Assembly: GCA_963769435.1 (NCBI GenBank)
Contig: CAVYLN010000002.1
Coordinates: forward strand, 310,001-374,000
Length of the DNA: 64,000 nt
Origin: JADKAV01 sp963769435
Lineage (GTDB): Bacteria > Actinomycetota > Actinomycetes > S36-B12 > UBA10799
Direction: 5' to 3'
Shown: piece by piece, positions 1 through 13,755 of the stretch
Numbering within the stretch: the first letter of the stretch is position 1
Layout: each line of letters begins with the position of its first letter
The notes under the pieces: model-generated
What the model saw: the letters and a program-made list of their open reading frames with translations, nothing else
Databases searched by the model: none
Told to the model about the DNA's origin: nothing
Translations under genes and position numbers: made by a program

Positions 1-1274
1 TCGGAGCCGGGGTAGCGCCGGGATGGGCTGCAAGCAGGTACAAGACCTCGTCGGCGCCGTCCGGGCCCACCTCCGCACCGTCCACCCTGACGGTCAATCC
101 CGCGTGCGGCATCGCGAGCTGGCGCAGCTCCTCTGTCGCCCGCGTCGCGAGTTCCTCAGCCAGGAGTCGCCTGGACCCGGTCAGTGCGGCGGTCGCCGAA
201 TCCAGGGTGTCCCGGGCGCGCTGCTCGCTGGCGGTCAGGGCGTCCAGATCGCTACCGCGCTCGAGTTCGACCAGCTCCGCTGCGGACCTCTGCGCCCACG
301 AGAGGACCTCTTCATCGGTCGCTCCGTACCGCGAGTGCAGCACCCCGAGGTCGTGCAGACGTTGGTTGAGCCACTCCAGGCGCCCGGGCTCATCGGTGAG
401 GCCGTCGGCGAACGCCGACAACTCGCGCCCCGCATCGGACACCTCTTCGGCCACGGCCAACAGCCGTTCGTGCAGTTGCGCGAGTTCGGCGTCGTCGTCG
501 GCGACTCCCTGGAGTTCGCGCGCCGCCCGGTGCAGCAGGTCCGCTGCCCCGATTGCTGGCGCATCCTCGTCGCCGAGCACCGCCAACCGGGCGCTACCGG
601 TCGCAGCACTGATATCCGCGAGGTTCGCCAGACGCCGCTGCTCGGTTCGCAATTCGCCGGTTTCGCCGGGCTGCGGATCGATCTTCTCGATCTCGTCGAG
701 TGCGGACTGCAGGAACAACATGCGCTGCTGAGACTCTTGGGCACCCACGCGCGCGGATTCCAGTGCGCGGGCGGCATCGCGCCAAACCGCGTATGCCTCA
801 CGGTGCAACCGCAGCAGTTCCTGATGATCCCGGCCGCCGAACCGATCGAGGGCAGCCCTCTGGGCGCTCGGATTCCGCAGGCGGTGTGCGGTCGACTGAC
901 CATGAACCGTCACCAGTCCCTCACCGATCTCGGCCAGCAGCGAGGCGGGCACCATCCGCCCTCCTGCGAAGGCCCGGAGGCGTCCGTTCGTCGAGGTGCG
1001 ACCCAGCAGGATCTCATGATCGTCGACGGCTCCACCTGCCTCGCACCACGGACGTGATCGAGGGGTGTCCGGGCGCCACTTCCCACACGCCTTCGACACT
1101 GCAACTATCGGCGATGGAAGGGTCCACCCGTCCTCCGAGCAGCATCTCGAGCGCGGTGAGGACCATGGTCTTGCCAGCGCCGGTCTCGCCGGTCAGCGCC
1201 GTGAAGCCGGAACCGGGACGCACGACCGCAGACGCGATGACGCCCAGGTTCTCGATCCGCAGTTCCGAGATCAC
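1..1274 (-). CDS. recN: DNA repair protein RecN, 3' end outside window, one frameshift
   Basis: RecN is an SMC-like ATPase that holds broken DNA ends for recombinational repair. The N-terminus reads VISELRIENLGVIASAVV and carries the Walker A motif GETGAGKT at about residue 28. The reading frame breaks near 1040, where one extra base separates the ATPase start from a continuation beginning DDHEILLGRTSTNGR. That continuation stays open, with the coiled-coil type composition of RecN, to the window edge. The GTG start at 1274 overlaps the nadK stop as GTGA, which fixes the start and implies coupled translation. The C-terminal ATPase half (Walker B) lies outside the window. Family assignment is firm; the break looks like a sequence error. 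Confidence 0.9.
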
Positions 1275-2153
1275 GGTGATTCCCCGTGACGCCCGCTCCA
1301 TCCCTGAACCGGCAGCCGGAACTTCTTGACGAGTCGGTCCACGAACAACGAGTCGCGCAGACGGGCGAGTCGGACCGGCCGCTCGCCGCGCACCACCTCG
1401 ACCCGGTCCCCCGGCTCCAGTGGGATCAGCCTTTGTCCGTCACACCACAGGACCGCCCGCGGGGAGTCCGGAAGCACCTCCAGAGCCAGGTCGGTCGTGC
1501 CAGACACCACCATGGGCCGGGAGAACAGGGCATGCGCGGAGATCGGGACGAGCAGCATCGCATCGACCGTCGGCCACACCACCGGCCCTCCGGCCGACCA
1601 GGCGTACCCGGTGGAACCGGTCGGGGTCGCGAAGAGCACGCCGTCGCAACCCCACGCGCTCAGGGGCCTTCCGTCGACCTCGGCGATGACCTGGATCATC
1701 CGCTCCCGCGCGGCCTTCTCCACGCTCACCTCGTTGAGGGCCCACGACGAGGCGACCACCTCGCCGGCCCGGACCACGTCGACGTCCAGCGTCATACGTT
1801 CCTGGATGATGAACTCCCCGGCGGCGATGTGGTCCACGATGCCTTCCGCCTCTTCCTCGTCGAGTTCGGCGAGGAAGCCGACATGTCCCAGGTTCACCCC
1901 CAGCAGGGGCACGTCGTGGGAGTGTGCGAGATCCGATCCACGGAGGATGCTGCCGTCCCCGCCGAACACGACCACCAGATCCACACTGACCGAGGGGTCC
2001 ACCCGGGGGAGGTCGATGTCGGCAGGCGCCTCTTCGAGGACGAACACCTTGATCCCGCGATCCGCCAGACCCACGTGCACAGACCGACGCCATCTGACGG
2101 GCCATGGGTCGATCCGGGTGGACGATGAGGAGCACTCGGCTCACCGCGGTCAC
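1271..2153 (-). CDS. nadK: NAD kinase, one frameshift
   Basis: Phosphorylates NAD to NADP in the cytosol. The GTG start at 2153 overlaps the tlyA stop (GTGA). Residues 1-25 read MTAVSRVLLIVHPDRPMARQ; the frame then slips by one extra base near 2076 and resumes at GLADRGIKVFVLEE. Later motifs are diagnostic: FGGDGSILR (the GGDG nucleotide loop), NLGHVGFLAE, and the Gly-rich TGSTGYAWSAGGPVV segment. Removing one base gives 293 residues, the usual length. It sits between tlyA and recN, the standard actinobacterial order. Confidence 0.93.
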
Positions 2154-2926
2154 GCGACCACCGCCCGCACGTGCTCATCGGCGATGATCGGTGCCCCCCG
2201 GCGCAGCCACAACACGAACTCGATGTTGCCACTCGGTCCCGGTAGCGGGCTGCGGCACAGACCCGCGACTCCCAGATCGAGCCGTTGGGCACTCTCGGCG
2301 ACCGTCTGTATGGCCCACGCGTGCTGATCCGGGTCCCGCACCACGCCGCCCTTTCCCACGTTCCCCTTGCCGACCTCGAACTGCGGTTTGACCAGCACGA
2401 CCAGATCAACGTCCGGATCGGACACGGCGACCAGCGGCCCGAGCACTTTGGTCAAAGAGATGAAACTCAGGTCCGCGACCACAAGGTCGGGCGCATAGGG
2501 AAGATCCGCCGGGGTCAGGTTCCGGACGTTGGTCCGATCCATCACTGTCACCCGGGGATCCTGCTGCAGGGACCAGGCGAGTTGTCCATAGCCGACGTCG
2601 ACGGCCACCACATGGGCGACGCCTGCCTGTAGAAGAACCTGCGTGAATCCGCCGGTCGACGCACCAGCGTCCAGGGCATGGCGACCGCTGACGTCCAGGC
2701 CCAGGTCCTGCAGGGGTTCGAGCAACTTGTGGGCACCCCGCGACACGTACGTCTGCTCGGGCGCCTTGACGGCTATCGACGCGCCCTCGTCGACCTGCGT
2801 CGCGGGCTTCGTGGCGACGATGTGGTTCACGGTGACGTGGCCTGCCGCGATGAGTTCCGACGCATGCTGCCGCGACCTGGCAAGCCCGCGGCGCACGAGT
2901 TCAGCGTCCAGCCGCCGTCGGATCAC
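2150..2926 (-). CDS. tlyA: TlyA-type rRNA 2'-O-methyltransferase
   Basis: 258 residues. Residues 1-60 form an S4 RNA-binding domain (RRRLDAELVRRGLARSR...HVTV); the rest is an FtsJ-like methyltransferase with the SAM-binding stretch ALDAGASTGGFTQVLL. In mycobacteria this enzyme 2'-O-methylates cytidines in 16S and 23S rRNA and its loss gives capreomycin resistance. The frame is intact. A GTG start at 2926 is used; the gene overlaps a small upstream ORF by 26 nt and overlaps nadK by 4 nt, so the three are probably one transcript. The older annotation 'hemolysin' is a family misnomer. Confidence 0.93.
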   Translation of the reverse strand: MIRRRLDAELVRRGLARSRQHASELIAAGHVTVNHIVATKPATQVDEGASIAVKAPEQTYVSRGAHKLLEPLQDLGLDVSGRHALDAGASTGGFTQVLLQAGVAHVVAVDVGYGQLAWSLQQDPRVTVMDRTNVRNLTPADLPYAPDLVVADLSFISLTKVLGPLVAVSDPDVDLVVLVKPQFEVGKGNVGKGGVVRDPDQHAWAIQTVAESAQRLDLGVAGLCRSPLPGPSGNIEFVLWLRRGAPIIADEHVRAVVA

Positions 2927-3047
2927 GATCGGTCTCGACCAGCGCTGCGCGCAGCGAGTCGTGGATCTCGATCAGCATGGCGTAACGGTCCTCCTCAGCA
3001 GAGGATGCCTCGTCCACCATGCGCTCCAGGTCCTCAAGAGTCGTCAC
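2901..3047 (-). CDS. Small hypothetical ORF ahead of tlyA (48 aa)
   Basis: A 48-codon frame starting GTG at 3047, where it overlaps the stop of the upstream phasin-like gene as GTGA, and ending inside the first codons of tlyA. The product begins VTTLEDLERMVDEASSAEED and is acidic and probably helical. I recognise no domain. The 4-nt overlap, and the fact that mycobacteria also have a short gene between the TPR/HAD genes and tlyA, argue that it is real. It could instead be a coupling leader peptide for tlyA. Confidence 0.5.
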   Translation of the reverse strand: MTTLEDLERMVDEASSAEEDRYAMLIEIHDSLRAALVETDRDPTAAGR

Positions 3048-3781
3048 TTCTCACCCGTCGCTTTCTTCACAGGGGCCTTCTTGGTGCTGGCCTTCTTCGC
3101 CGGAGCCTTCTTGGAGGACGTCTTCTTCGCAGGAGCCTTCTTCGCAGGAGCCTTCTTGGCAGCCGGAACCTTCTCCGTCGTCCCCGCTTCCGTGACTACT
3201 GGAGCCTTCTTGGTGGTCACCCGTTTCGTCGCAGCCCTGACCGGCTCCGCAGAGCGGGGTGGCTGCGGTGCGGGCCGCGCCGACGTGCGCGGAGTCGCCG
3301 CCCCCGCGGCCGACCGCGCTGCACCAGCGGCGGCTTTGGACGCTTTCATCGCAGTGTCGGTGGCGAGCGCGGCAGCCTGGCCGGCCGCCTTGGTCGCAGC
3401 CGGCACCGCCGACGTCGCCGTCGACACGGCGAGGTTCGCGGCCGCCGAGGCCTGGTCACCCCGTTGGTTGAGTTCGCGCTCGAGCCGCTCAACGTGGCGG
3501 CGCACGGCGGCGAGTTCTTCCTCCCGCACGAAGCCCATACGTCCGACAGCCCGCTCCACTTCAGTGCGGACCAGCCCGACCATCAGTTCCCGGTTCGTGC
3601 GACCCTGTTCGATCAGATCGTCGGCGATCTCCTGGACCTGGGATGAAACCACCTCGGGACCTTTGGAGCCGGCTTCGACTCCCTGGCTGATGATGGCGCC
3701 TGCCGACTCTTTGGCCCGTTCGGACGTCGATTCGATCAGACCGGCCGCCAATTGCATGTAACTTCGTAATGTCTCGATCAC
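3044..3781 (-). CDS. Phasin-like helical protein with histone-like Lys/Ala/Pro tail
   Basis: 245 residues in three parts. Residues 1-110 are amphipathic helix (MIETLRSYMQLAAGLIEST...RRHVERLERELNQRG) resembling PhaF/PhaI-type polyhydroxyalkanoate granule-associated proteins, with a coiled coil near residues 85-110. Residues 110-165 are Ala-rich. The last 70 or so residues repeat KKAP/AKKAPAKK units like the tails of histone H1 and of PhaF. A tail of this type could bind DNA or polyphosphate. It is the first gene of a likely run into tlyA-nadK-recN and diverges from the SCP2-like gene. Function is inferred from architecture only; a general nucleoid-associated protein is the alternative. Confidence 0.7.
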   Translation of the reverse strand: MIETLRSYMQLAAGLIESTSERAKESAGAIISQGVEAGSKGPEVVSSQVQEIADDLIEQGRTNRELMVGLVRTEVERAVGRMGFVREEELAAVRRHVERLERELNQRGDQASAAANLAVSTATSAVPAATKAAGQAAALATDTAMKASKAAAGAARSAAGAATPRTSARPAPQPPRSAEPVRAATKRVTTKKAPVVTEAGTTEKVPAAKKAPAKKAPAKKTSSKKAPAKKASTKKAPVKKATGEK

Positions 3782-3901
3782 GCTCGCCCTTCCGTGCAGT
3801 ACCTGTCTGCCACGCTACTTCAGGTGCCATGTCAATCCCAGCAGGGACATGGTTCGGAAGGTACGGTCGCAATCGTGACGAGTACCCGAGGGAGTGTGCA
3901 G

Positions 3902-4240
3902 ATGGCATCCGTGGAGCAGTGTGAGGCTGCGCTCGCGGAACTGGCACGGCGCCTGGACGAATATCCACACGAGACACGCCGGGACAACATCCCGGACCGT
4001 ACCGTCGAACTCGCTCTGCTCGACCTCGACGTAACCTTCCGCGCCCGTCTGCACGACGGTCGCCTGGTGGACATCGAACAGGCGATCGGTCCCAAGCCGA
4101 ACATCCGGCTGACCATGAGCAGCGACGATCTGATCGAGTTGACGGACAAGCGCCTTGCCTTCTCGCACGCGTGGGCGACCGGTCGTCTACATCTCGACGC
4201 GAGTCTGCGAGACCTGCTGCGCCTACGCAGCCTCATGTAG
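3902..4240 (+). CDS. SCP2 sterol-carrier-like protein
   Basis: 112 residues from the ATG at 3902, which has GGGAG about 10 nt upstream; the frame is open further upstream but that part lacks conserved character. The core, TFRARLHDGRLVDIEQAI...IRLTMSSDDLIELTDKRLAFSHAWATGRLHLDAS, matches the beta-sheet/helix pattern of bacterial SCP2 domains, which bind hydrophobic ligands. It stands alone on the plus strand and converges on the HAD phosphatase with 14 nt between the stops. No ligand can be inferred. Confidence 0.75.
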   Translation: MASVEQCEAALAELARRLDEYPHETRRDNIPDRTVELALLDLDVTFRARLHDGRLVDIEQAIGPKPNIRLTMSSDDLIELTDKRLAFSHAWATGRLHLDASLRDLLRLRSLM

Positions 4241-4254
4241 CGGAGTCGGTCCAC

Positions 4255-5111
4255 CTAGGCGAGTCGCTGCAGGAATCCGGAGACGTCATCGCCAGATCGC
4301 AGGGCCTGGATCAGTCCATCGAGCGCCTCGGTCGTCGCATCGCGGTGACCCAGCAGGACCCGCAGGTCCGGTGCCACCCGGGAGGGCAGTTGATCGACGG
4401 GCAGTTCCAGCAGGTCGCGCCAGCCGTTCACACCGGTGAGCACGAGCAGCGAGTCCAGTCCTGCGGCATTGGCGGCAGCGATGTCTGTGTCGAGCCGGTC
4501 CCCGATCACCAACGGCCTCGAGGCGGTGCACCGCCGCCGTGCCAGGTCCATGATCGGCCGATGCGGTTTCCCGGTCACGACCGGTTCGATGCCGGTCGCT
4601 GACGCGACAGCCGCGACCAGTGTGCCGTTCCCGGGTGCGATCCCACGTGCGGTCGGCACGGACATGTCGGTGTTGGACGCGATCCACGGCACTCCCCTGG
4701 CCACCGCGTAGGACGCCTCCGCGAGATCCTTCCAGCCGAGAGCAGGTGAGTAACCCTGAACGACAGCGTCAGCCTCATCTGCGTCGGTCACCACCCGCAG
4801 ACCCATATCCCGCACCGCGGTGACCAAGCCCTTCGCCACCGGTGACCAACACCGGCGAACCCTCGGGAACGAGCGTGGCCAGGTGCGCGGCGGCCGCCTG
4901 CGCCGAGGTGACGACATCGTCAGCGCACTGCGCGCAGCCCGAAGCCGGCAAGTTGAGCGGCGACCGTCTCCGGCGTGCGGCTCGCATTGTTGGTGACATA
5001 AAGAACCCGACCGGTGAACGCATTGAGTGCCGGCACTGCGTGCGGCACCTGGTGCTTGCCCCGATAGACCACCCCGTCGAGATCGACGAACAGGGCGTCG
5101 TACTGGGTCAT
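4255..5111 (-). CDS. HAD superfamily (NagD/AraL-type) phosphatase, two frameshifts
   Basis: Class IIA HAD hydrolase acting on phosphorylated sugars or glycolate-like substrates. The ATG at 5111 overlaps the TPR gene stop (ATGA). Catalytic motif I is FVDLDGVVYRG at residue 8, motif II is VTNNASR, motif III is TGKPHRPIMD and motif IV is IGDRLDTDIAAA. The frame breaks twice, near 4925 (after GFGLRAVR) and near 4832 (at GGEGL, where CTG appears as CTTG). Both are one extra base, and removing them gives 284 residues. The equivalent mycobacterial gene sits in the same position before tlyA. Substrate unknown. Confidence 0.88.
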
Positions 5112-6492
5112 CCCAAGCTCTCCAGGAGGTCGGCGGCATCGGTCCATTCCGAAGCCTCGTCGACGTCGACCGCCGACTGCAACCACTTACGCGCCTGCTC
5201 AGGCTGTCCGAGAGCGACGAGGAGATCCCCGAGGGCGAATCTGGAACGGGCCACAGCCATCGGCGAACGTGCGGTACGGACCGCCTTCTGAAGGAACACC
5301 CGCGCGGCATCGTCGTCACCGAGATCTCTGCGGGCACCGCCGGCCACGATCAGCAACTCGGTCCGCGTGTCCGCATCCATCCTGGAACCCTCGAACTCCG
5401 ACACCATCGCCAGAGCTCGCTGCGTGCGACCGAGGCCCCGCTCACAATCCACCGCGATCGGAACCAGATCCAGATTGCCACTTATGCGGCGATACGCGGA
5501 CTCCTCCTTGATGGCCTCTTTGAACCGACCCGTGCGGTAGGCGGCGATACAGGCGGTCTGTCGCGCCAGAGCTGAGCGGGACACCCGGTCCCGGACACGG
5601 ACCGCGTGCTGATACGCCATCTCGGGGTCGGATTCGGCCAGGACCTGAACGCTGAGCAGGTGTTTGACGAATGTGCTGGTCCGTCCGCCGAAGGATTCGA
5701 TCTCGGCGAGCAGTTCCGGCTCGAGTGCCAGGTCGAAGATCTCCTCGGGCCACGGCAGGTCGTTGGAGGTGTCGCGGTCGGCGTCGGCATCCGGTCGACC
5801 ACGATCCCGGCTGGCATGGCGCTGGCCGTCGCGTGTCCCCGAACGACCGCGGTCGTCGCGGCCGGCAGCACCCGAAGGCCTACCACCACGAGGTTTCCCG
5901 TCACGACCGGCGGGCTTACCACCGCGGTCGTCGCGGCCGGCAGCACCCGAAGGCCTACCACCACGAGGTTTCCCGTCACGACCCGCGGGCTTACCACCGC
6001 GGTCGTCGCGGCCGGCAGCACCCGAAGGCCTACCACCACGAGGTTTCCCGTCACGACCGCGGGCTTACCACCGCGGTCGTCGCGGCCGGCAGCACCGAAG
6101 GCCTACCACCGCGGTCGTCCGCGGCCCGGCGCAGCACCCGAAGGCCTACCACCACGAGGTTTCCCGTCACGACCCGCGGGCTTACCACCGCGGTCGTCGC
6201 GGCCGGCGGCACCCGAAGGCCTACCACCACGAGGTTTCCCGTCACGACCCGCGGGCTTACCACCGCGGTCGTCGCGGCCGGCAGCACCCGAAGGCCTACC
6301 ACCACGAGGTTTCCCGTCACGACCCGCGGGCTTACCACCGCGGTCGTCGCGGCCGGCAGCACCCGAAGGCTTACCACCACGAGGTTTGGACGCTCCAGAG
6401 CCGGATGCCCTATTGGCCGGCCGCGATCCTGCGGTCTTCCCGGAGGGTTTGCGTGGCCGACTCTGGCCGCCACTGCGTCGATCGTCGGTCAC
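5108..6492 (-). CDS. TPR protein with Gly/Arg/Lys-rich tandem-repeat N-terminus, frameshift in repeats
   Basis: GTG start at 6492 with GGAGG eight or so nt upstream. Residues 1-40 are basic and low complexity (VTDDRRSGGQSRPRKPSGK...), followed by about seven 25-residue repeats of the type GGKPAGRDGKPRGGRPSGAAGRDDR. After an Asp-rich linker the C-terminal 200 residues are alpha-helical TPR-like repeats (FKEAIKEESAYRRI, ARVFLQKAVRTARS, ARKWLQSAVDVDEASEW). The frame changes by net two bases inside the damaged repeat copies at 6050-6130. Actinobacteria carry a TPR gene here with a similar Gly/Arg/Asp-rich head. The basic head may bind nucleic acid; that is inference. Confidence 0.78.
5841..6387 (-). 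repeat. 75-nt tandem repeat (about 7 copies) coding a 25-aa unit
   Basis: Near-identical 75-nt units follow one another without spacers; each encodes a 25-residue GGKPAGRDGKPRGG-type block. Five units differ by single substitutions only. The copies between 6050 and 6130 are irregular: two single-C losses, one in-frame 36-nt skip, and four added bases near 6108-6118. Copy-number slippage or repeat misassembly is likely. Confidence 0.95.
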
Positions 6493-6516
6493 TGAAAAAC
6501 CTCCACAAATACGTCG

Positions 6517-6540
6517 ATGGGGGGCCTTGCGGCCCCCCAT
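6517..6540 (-). terminator. rRNA operon terminator hairpin
   Basis: A perfect 10-bp stem (ATGGGGGGCC / GGCCCCCCAT) closed by a GCAA tetraloop lies 10 nt after the 5S 3' end on the sense strand. No U tract follows, only CGACGTATTT, which is usual for actinobacterial terminators. The TPR gene's ribosome-binding site lies just beyond. Confidence 0.75.
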
Positions 6541-6550
6541 CGGAAAGAAT

Positions 6551-6669
6551 GTCCGGCGGCGTCCTACTCTCCCACCCCGTCACCAGGGCAGTACCATCGG
6601 CGCAGAAGGGCTTAGCTTCCGGGTTCGGAATGGGACCGGGCGTTTCCCCTTCGCTATTGCCGCCGAAAC
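6551..6669 (-). rRNA. rrf: 5S ribosomal RNA
   Basis: The sense strand begins GTTTCGGCGGCAATAGCG and contains the conserved loop around CATTCCGAACCCGGAAG, ending with GGACGCCGCCGGAC. Length is about 117-119 nt. The ends pair as the terminal helix. Confidence 0.95.
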
Positions 6670-6743
6670 TCTATGGAGATATCAATCGTTCCCGACCGTA
6701 TCTCGGGAACCGCATAGTGAACGCAAAGCAGAAATATATGTGA

Positions 6744-11697
<4,954 letters not shown>

Positions 11698-11838
11698 ATT
11701 GTGTTCGCTCACGAGTTGTAAGCCTGGCAATGAACAAATCTGACTCTCATCAAATTCATCTTTGCCTCAAAGAAATCCCATCGACACCTGGTTTGACCCA
11801 GCTGCCGAACGGGGTTCGGCATTGACTTTTGGCACACT

Positions 11839-11852
11839 GTTGAGTTCTCAAG
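11839..11852 (-). promoter_or_regulatory. rRNA leader boxA-type antitermination element
   Basis: The sense sequence CTTGAGAACTCAA, followed by CAGTGTGCCAAAAGTC, lies in the transcribed leader between promoter and 16S. It matches the boxA-containing leader motif of actinobacterial rRNA operons, where Nus factors load. Confidence 0.7.
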
Positions 11853-11911
11853 GAGCGGACGCACACCATCGACTTCCGATTTCTCGGGAGGGTCTCCGGG
11901 GCAACTTCTCC

Positions 11912-11939
11912 ACTATACCAGGCCAGATCGACGTGTCAA
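11912..11939 (-). promoter_or_regulatory. rRNA operon promoter
   Basis: The sense strand reads TTGACA, a 16-nt spacer, then TATAGT. This near-consensus housekeeping promoter is about 215 nt upstream of the 16S gene. It is the best promoter match in the window. No second promoter is evident within the next 100 nt upstream. Confidence 0.85.
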
Positions 11940-12036
11940 CCACCCTGGTTCCCGCGCGTTTTCCGTGCCTCTCGAGGAGGCTTTGGACCGTCTGGGAGTT
12001 GCTCTTTCGGGCAACAGAATTAAAGATAACAGGCAT

Positions 12037-12068
12037 CCCGGGGGCCCGCGAAGGGGGGTACCCCCGGG
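12037..12068 (-). terminator. Hairpin downstream of the beta-propeller gene
   Basis: CCCGGGGG and CCCCCGGG arms with a 16-nt loop lie 35 nt after the beta-propeller gene stop and about 100 nt before the rRNA promoter. It probably insulates the rRNA promoter. No U tract. Confidence 0.5.
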
Positions 12069-12102
12069 TTGCGAAGTGCCTGATCAGAGGGGTCGGCAGA
12101 GG

Positions 12103-13659
12103 CTACCGGGTCTTGCGGGTGAGGGTCCGTTTCGGGCCTACCCCGGAGTCGTTGCCGGCACGGATCTGCATCTTGTACTTCGTCTTCCGCTTCAGGTTCT
12201 TGAACACCACTTTGGGTTGGCTCAGCGTGCGCCATGCCTTGTAGGAGCCACCCTTGCGGATGCGGGCCTTGTAGTACGTCGCGGTACGGACGGCATCCCA
12301 GGTGAGCACCAGCCGCTTCTTCTTGCGTACAACCTTGGGCGCATCCGGCTTCGGCGGCCGGGTGGTGAAGGACTCGCGGCTGCGGTGCCGCACCGATCCC
12401 GTCCGGGTCGGAGGCGCGCACGGTGTAGTAGTAGGTGCGTCCGCGCTTGAGGTCCTCGAAGTCGCAGGTCACGTTCGTCGTGCCGTTGGCGGCGGCCGTC
12501 GCCGGGCTGCCTGCTACCGAGGCGGCCGTCGAGTTGTACGGGTCGGTGAGCTCAGACTCCTGCCTGGTGTACAGGCACCGGACGTCGGATGCTGGGGAGG
12601 TGTCGGTGGTCACCGTCGCCGTGCCGGAGGCCGTCTTGCCCTTGACGTTCTCGGCCTGCCCGAGCCGCACCTGCGGCACCAAGGAGATCACGGTGGCGGT
12701 GTAGGGCGCAGGGTCCAGTTTCAGCACCACGGCCCGGCTCCCGTCGGGCGACAGGGCGATGCCAGCGACCCCGGGTACCAGCGGCGTGGTGGTCGCGATG
12801 GCTCCGTTCGATGTGTTCACCGCCGCGACCGAGCCGGCGGTGAACTGCGTCACGTAGAGCCGAGCGCCATCAGCCGACAGGGCTGTGGACACGGGTCGGC
12901 CCGGCACCGGGATGGATCCGCAGCGCGCCCCATCCGCCCCCGCCCACACCGATCTCGGTGACCGATGTCAGCACCGACCGCACTGTTCGCCATATAGGCG
13001 CGAACGCTGGATCCCCGGCCTGTCGCGGCCAAACCGTACGGTTCGGCGCCAACGGGCACGGTCGCCACCACCGTGAGTGCAGGCAGTGCCAGCACGGACG
13101 AACTGGCAGCGCCGTAGTTCGTGGTGAAGGCGTAGGCGCCGTCATCGCTGACGGCCAGGTGGATGGGGCCCGCGCCAACCGCCGCGCTTGCCACGGGCGC
13201 AAGGGTCGCGGTGTCGATGGCTGTGACTTGACCCGCCACCGACTGGGTGGCGTACAAACGGCTGCCGTCAGGTGAGACCGCCAAGCCGCTGGGTCCGCCT
13301 GCGAGGGGAATCGATCCAACGACGGAGTTCGTGGCCGTATTGATGATGGAGATCGAGTCGCTGGCCCGATTGGCCACGAAGACCCGTGATCCGTCGGGGG
13401 TCACCGCGACCCCGAAGGGCAGATTCCCCACCGGAATCGTCGTCACGACGGTGTTGGACTCCAGAGACAACACCGAAACGTTGTCGCTCGTCCGGTTGGT
13501 GATGTAGGCCGTGGAACCGTCCGGCGTGATAGCGACGCTGTCGGGTCCGTCTCCTACCCCGACGGTGGCTACGACATCGGCGGCGTTGGCCGGACTAGCC
13601 AGGGCGAGCATGGTGAGGGCGAGGATGGATGAACTCAGGACTGCGAGTACGCGTCGCAT
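12103..13659 (-). CDS. Secreted YVTN beta-propeller / FnIII-like protein, three frameshifts
   Basis: ATG at 13659 with GAGG upstream. Residues 1-30 are a Sec signal peptide (MRRVLAVLSSSILALTMLAL, cleavage near ANAAD). Six or so blades of about 42 residues follow, each with the YVTN pattern (VAITPDGSTAYITNRTSDNVSVL; VAVTPDGSRVFVANRASDSISII). Residues 330-517 hold fibronectin-III-like strands, ending in a basic VVRKKKRLVLTWDAV...NLKRKTKYKMQIRAG domain. The frame breaks near 12980, 12930 and 12385, each one extra base; correction gives 517 residues. Such proteins are extracellular or surface-bound; the ligand is unknown. It is a single gene downstream of tyrS with a 96-nt gap. Confidence 0.8.
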
Positions 13660-13755
13660 GGTGATCACCTCAATACCAGTCAACTGCGGCCGGCACCCGG
13701 TGTCCAGGTCCCCCGCAAGCCGTAACCGGACTGAGTCGGCTTCGTCACAGTCCCG

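Noticed and set aside
5841..6387. CRISPR-like direct repeats
   Set aside because: Units abut without unique spacers, are 75 nt long, and are in frame inside a coding gene.
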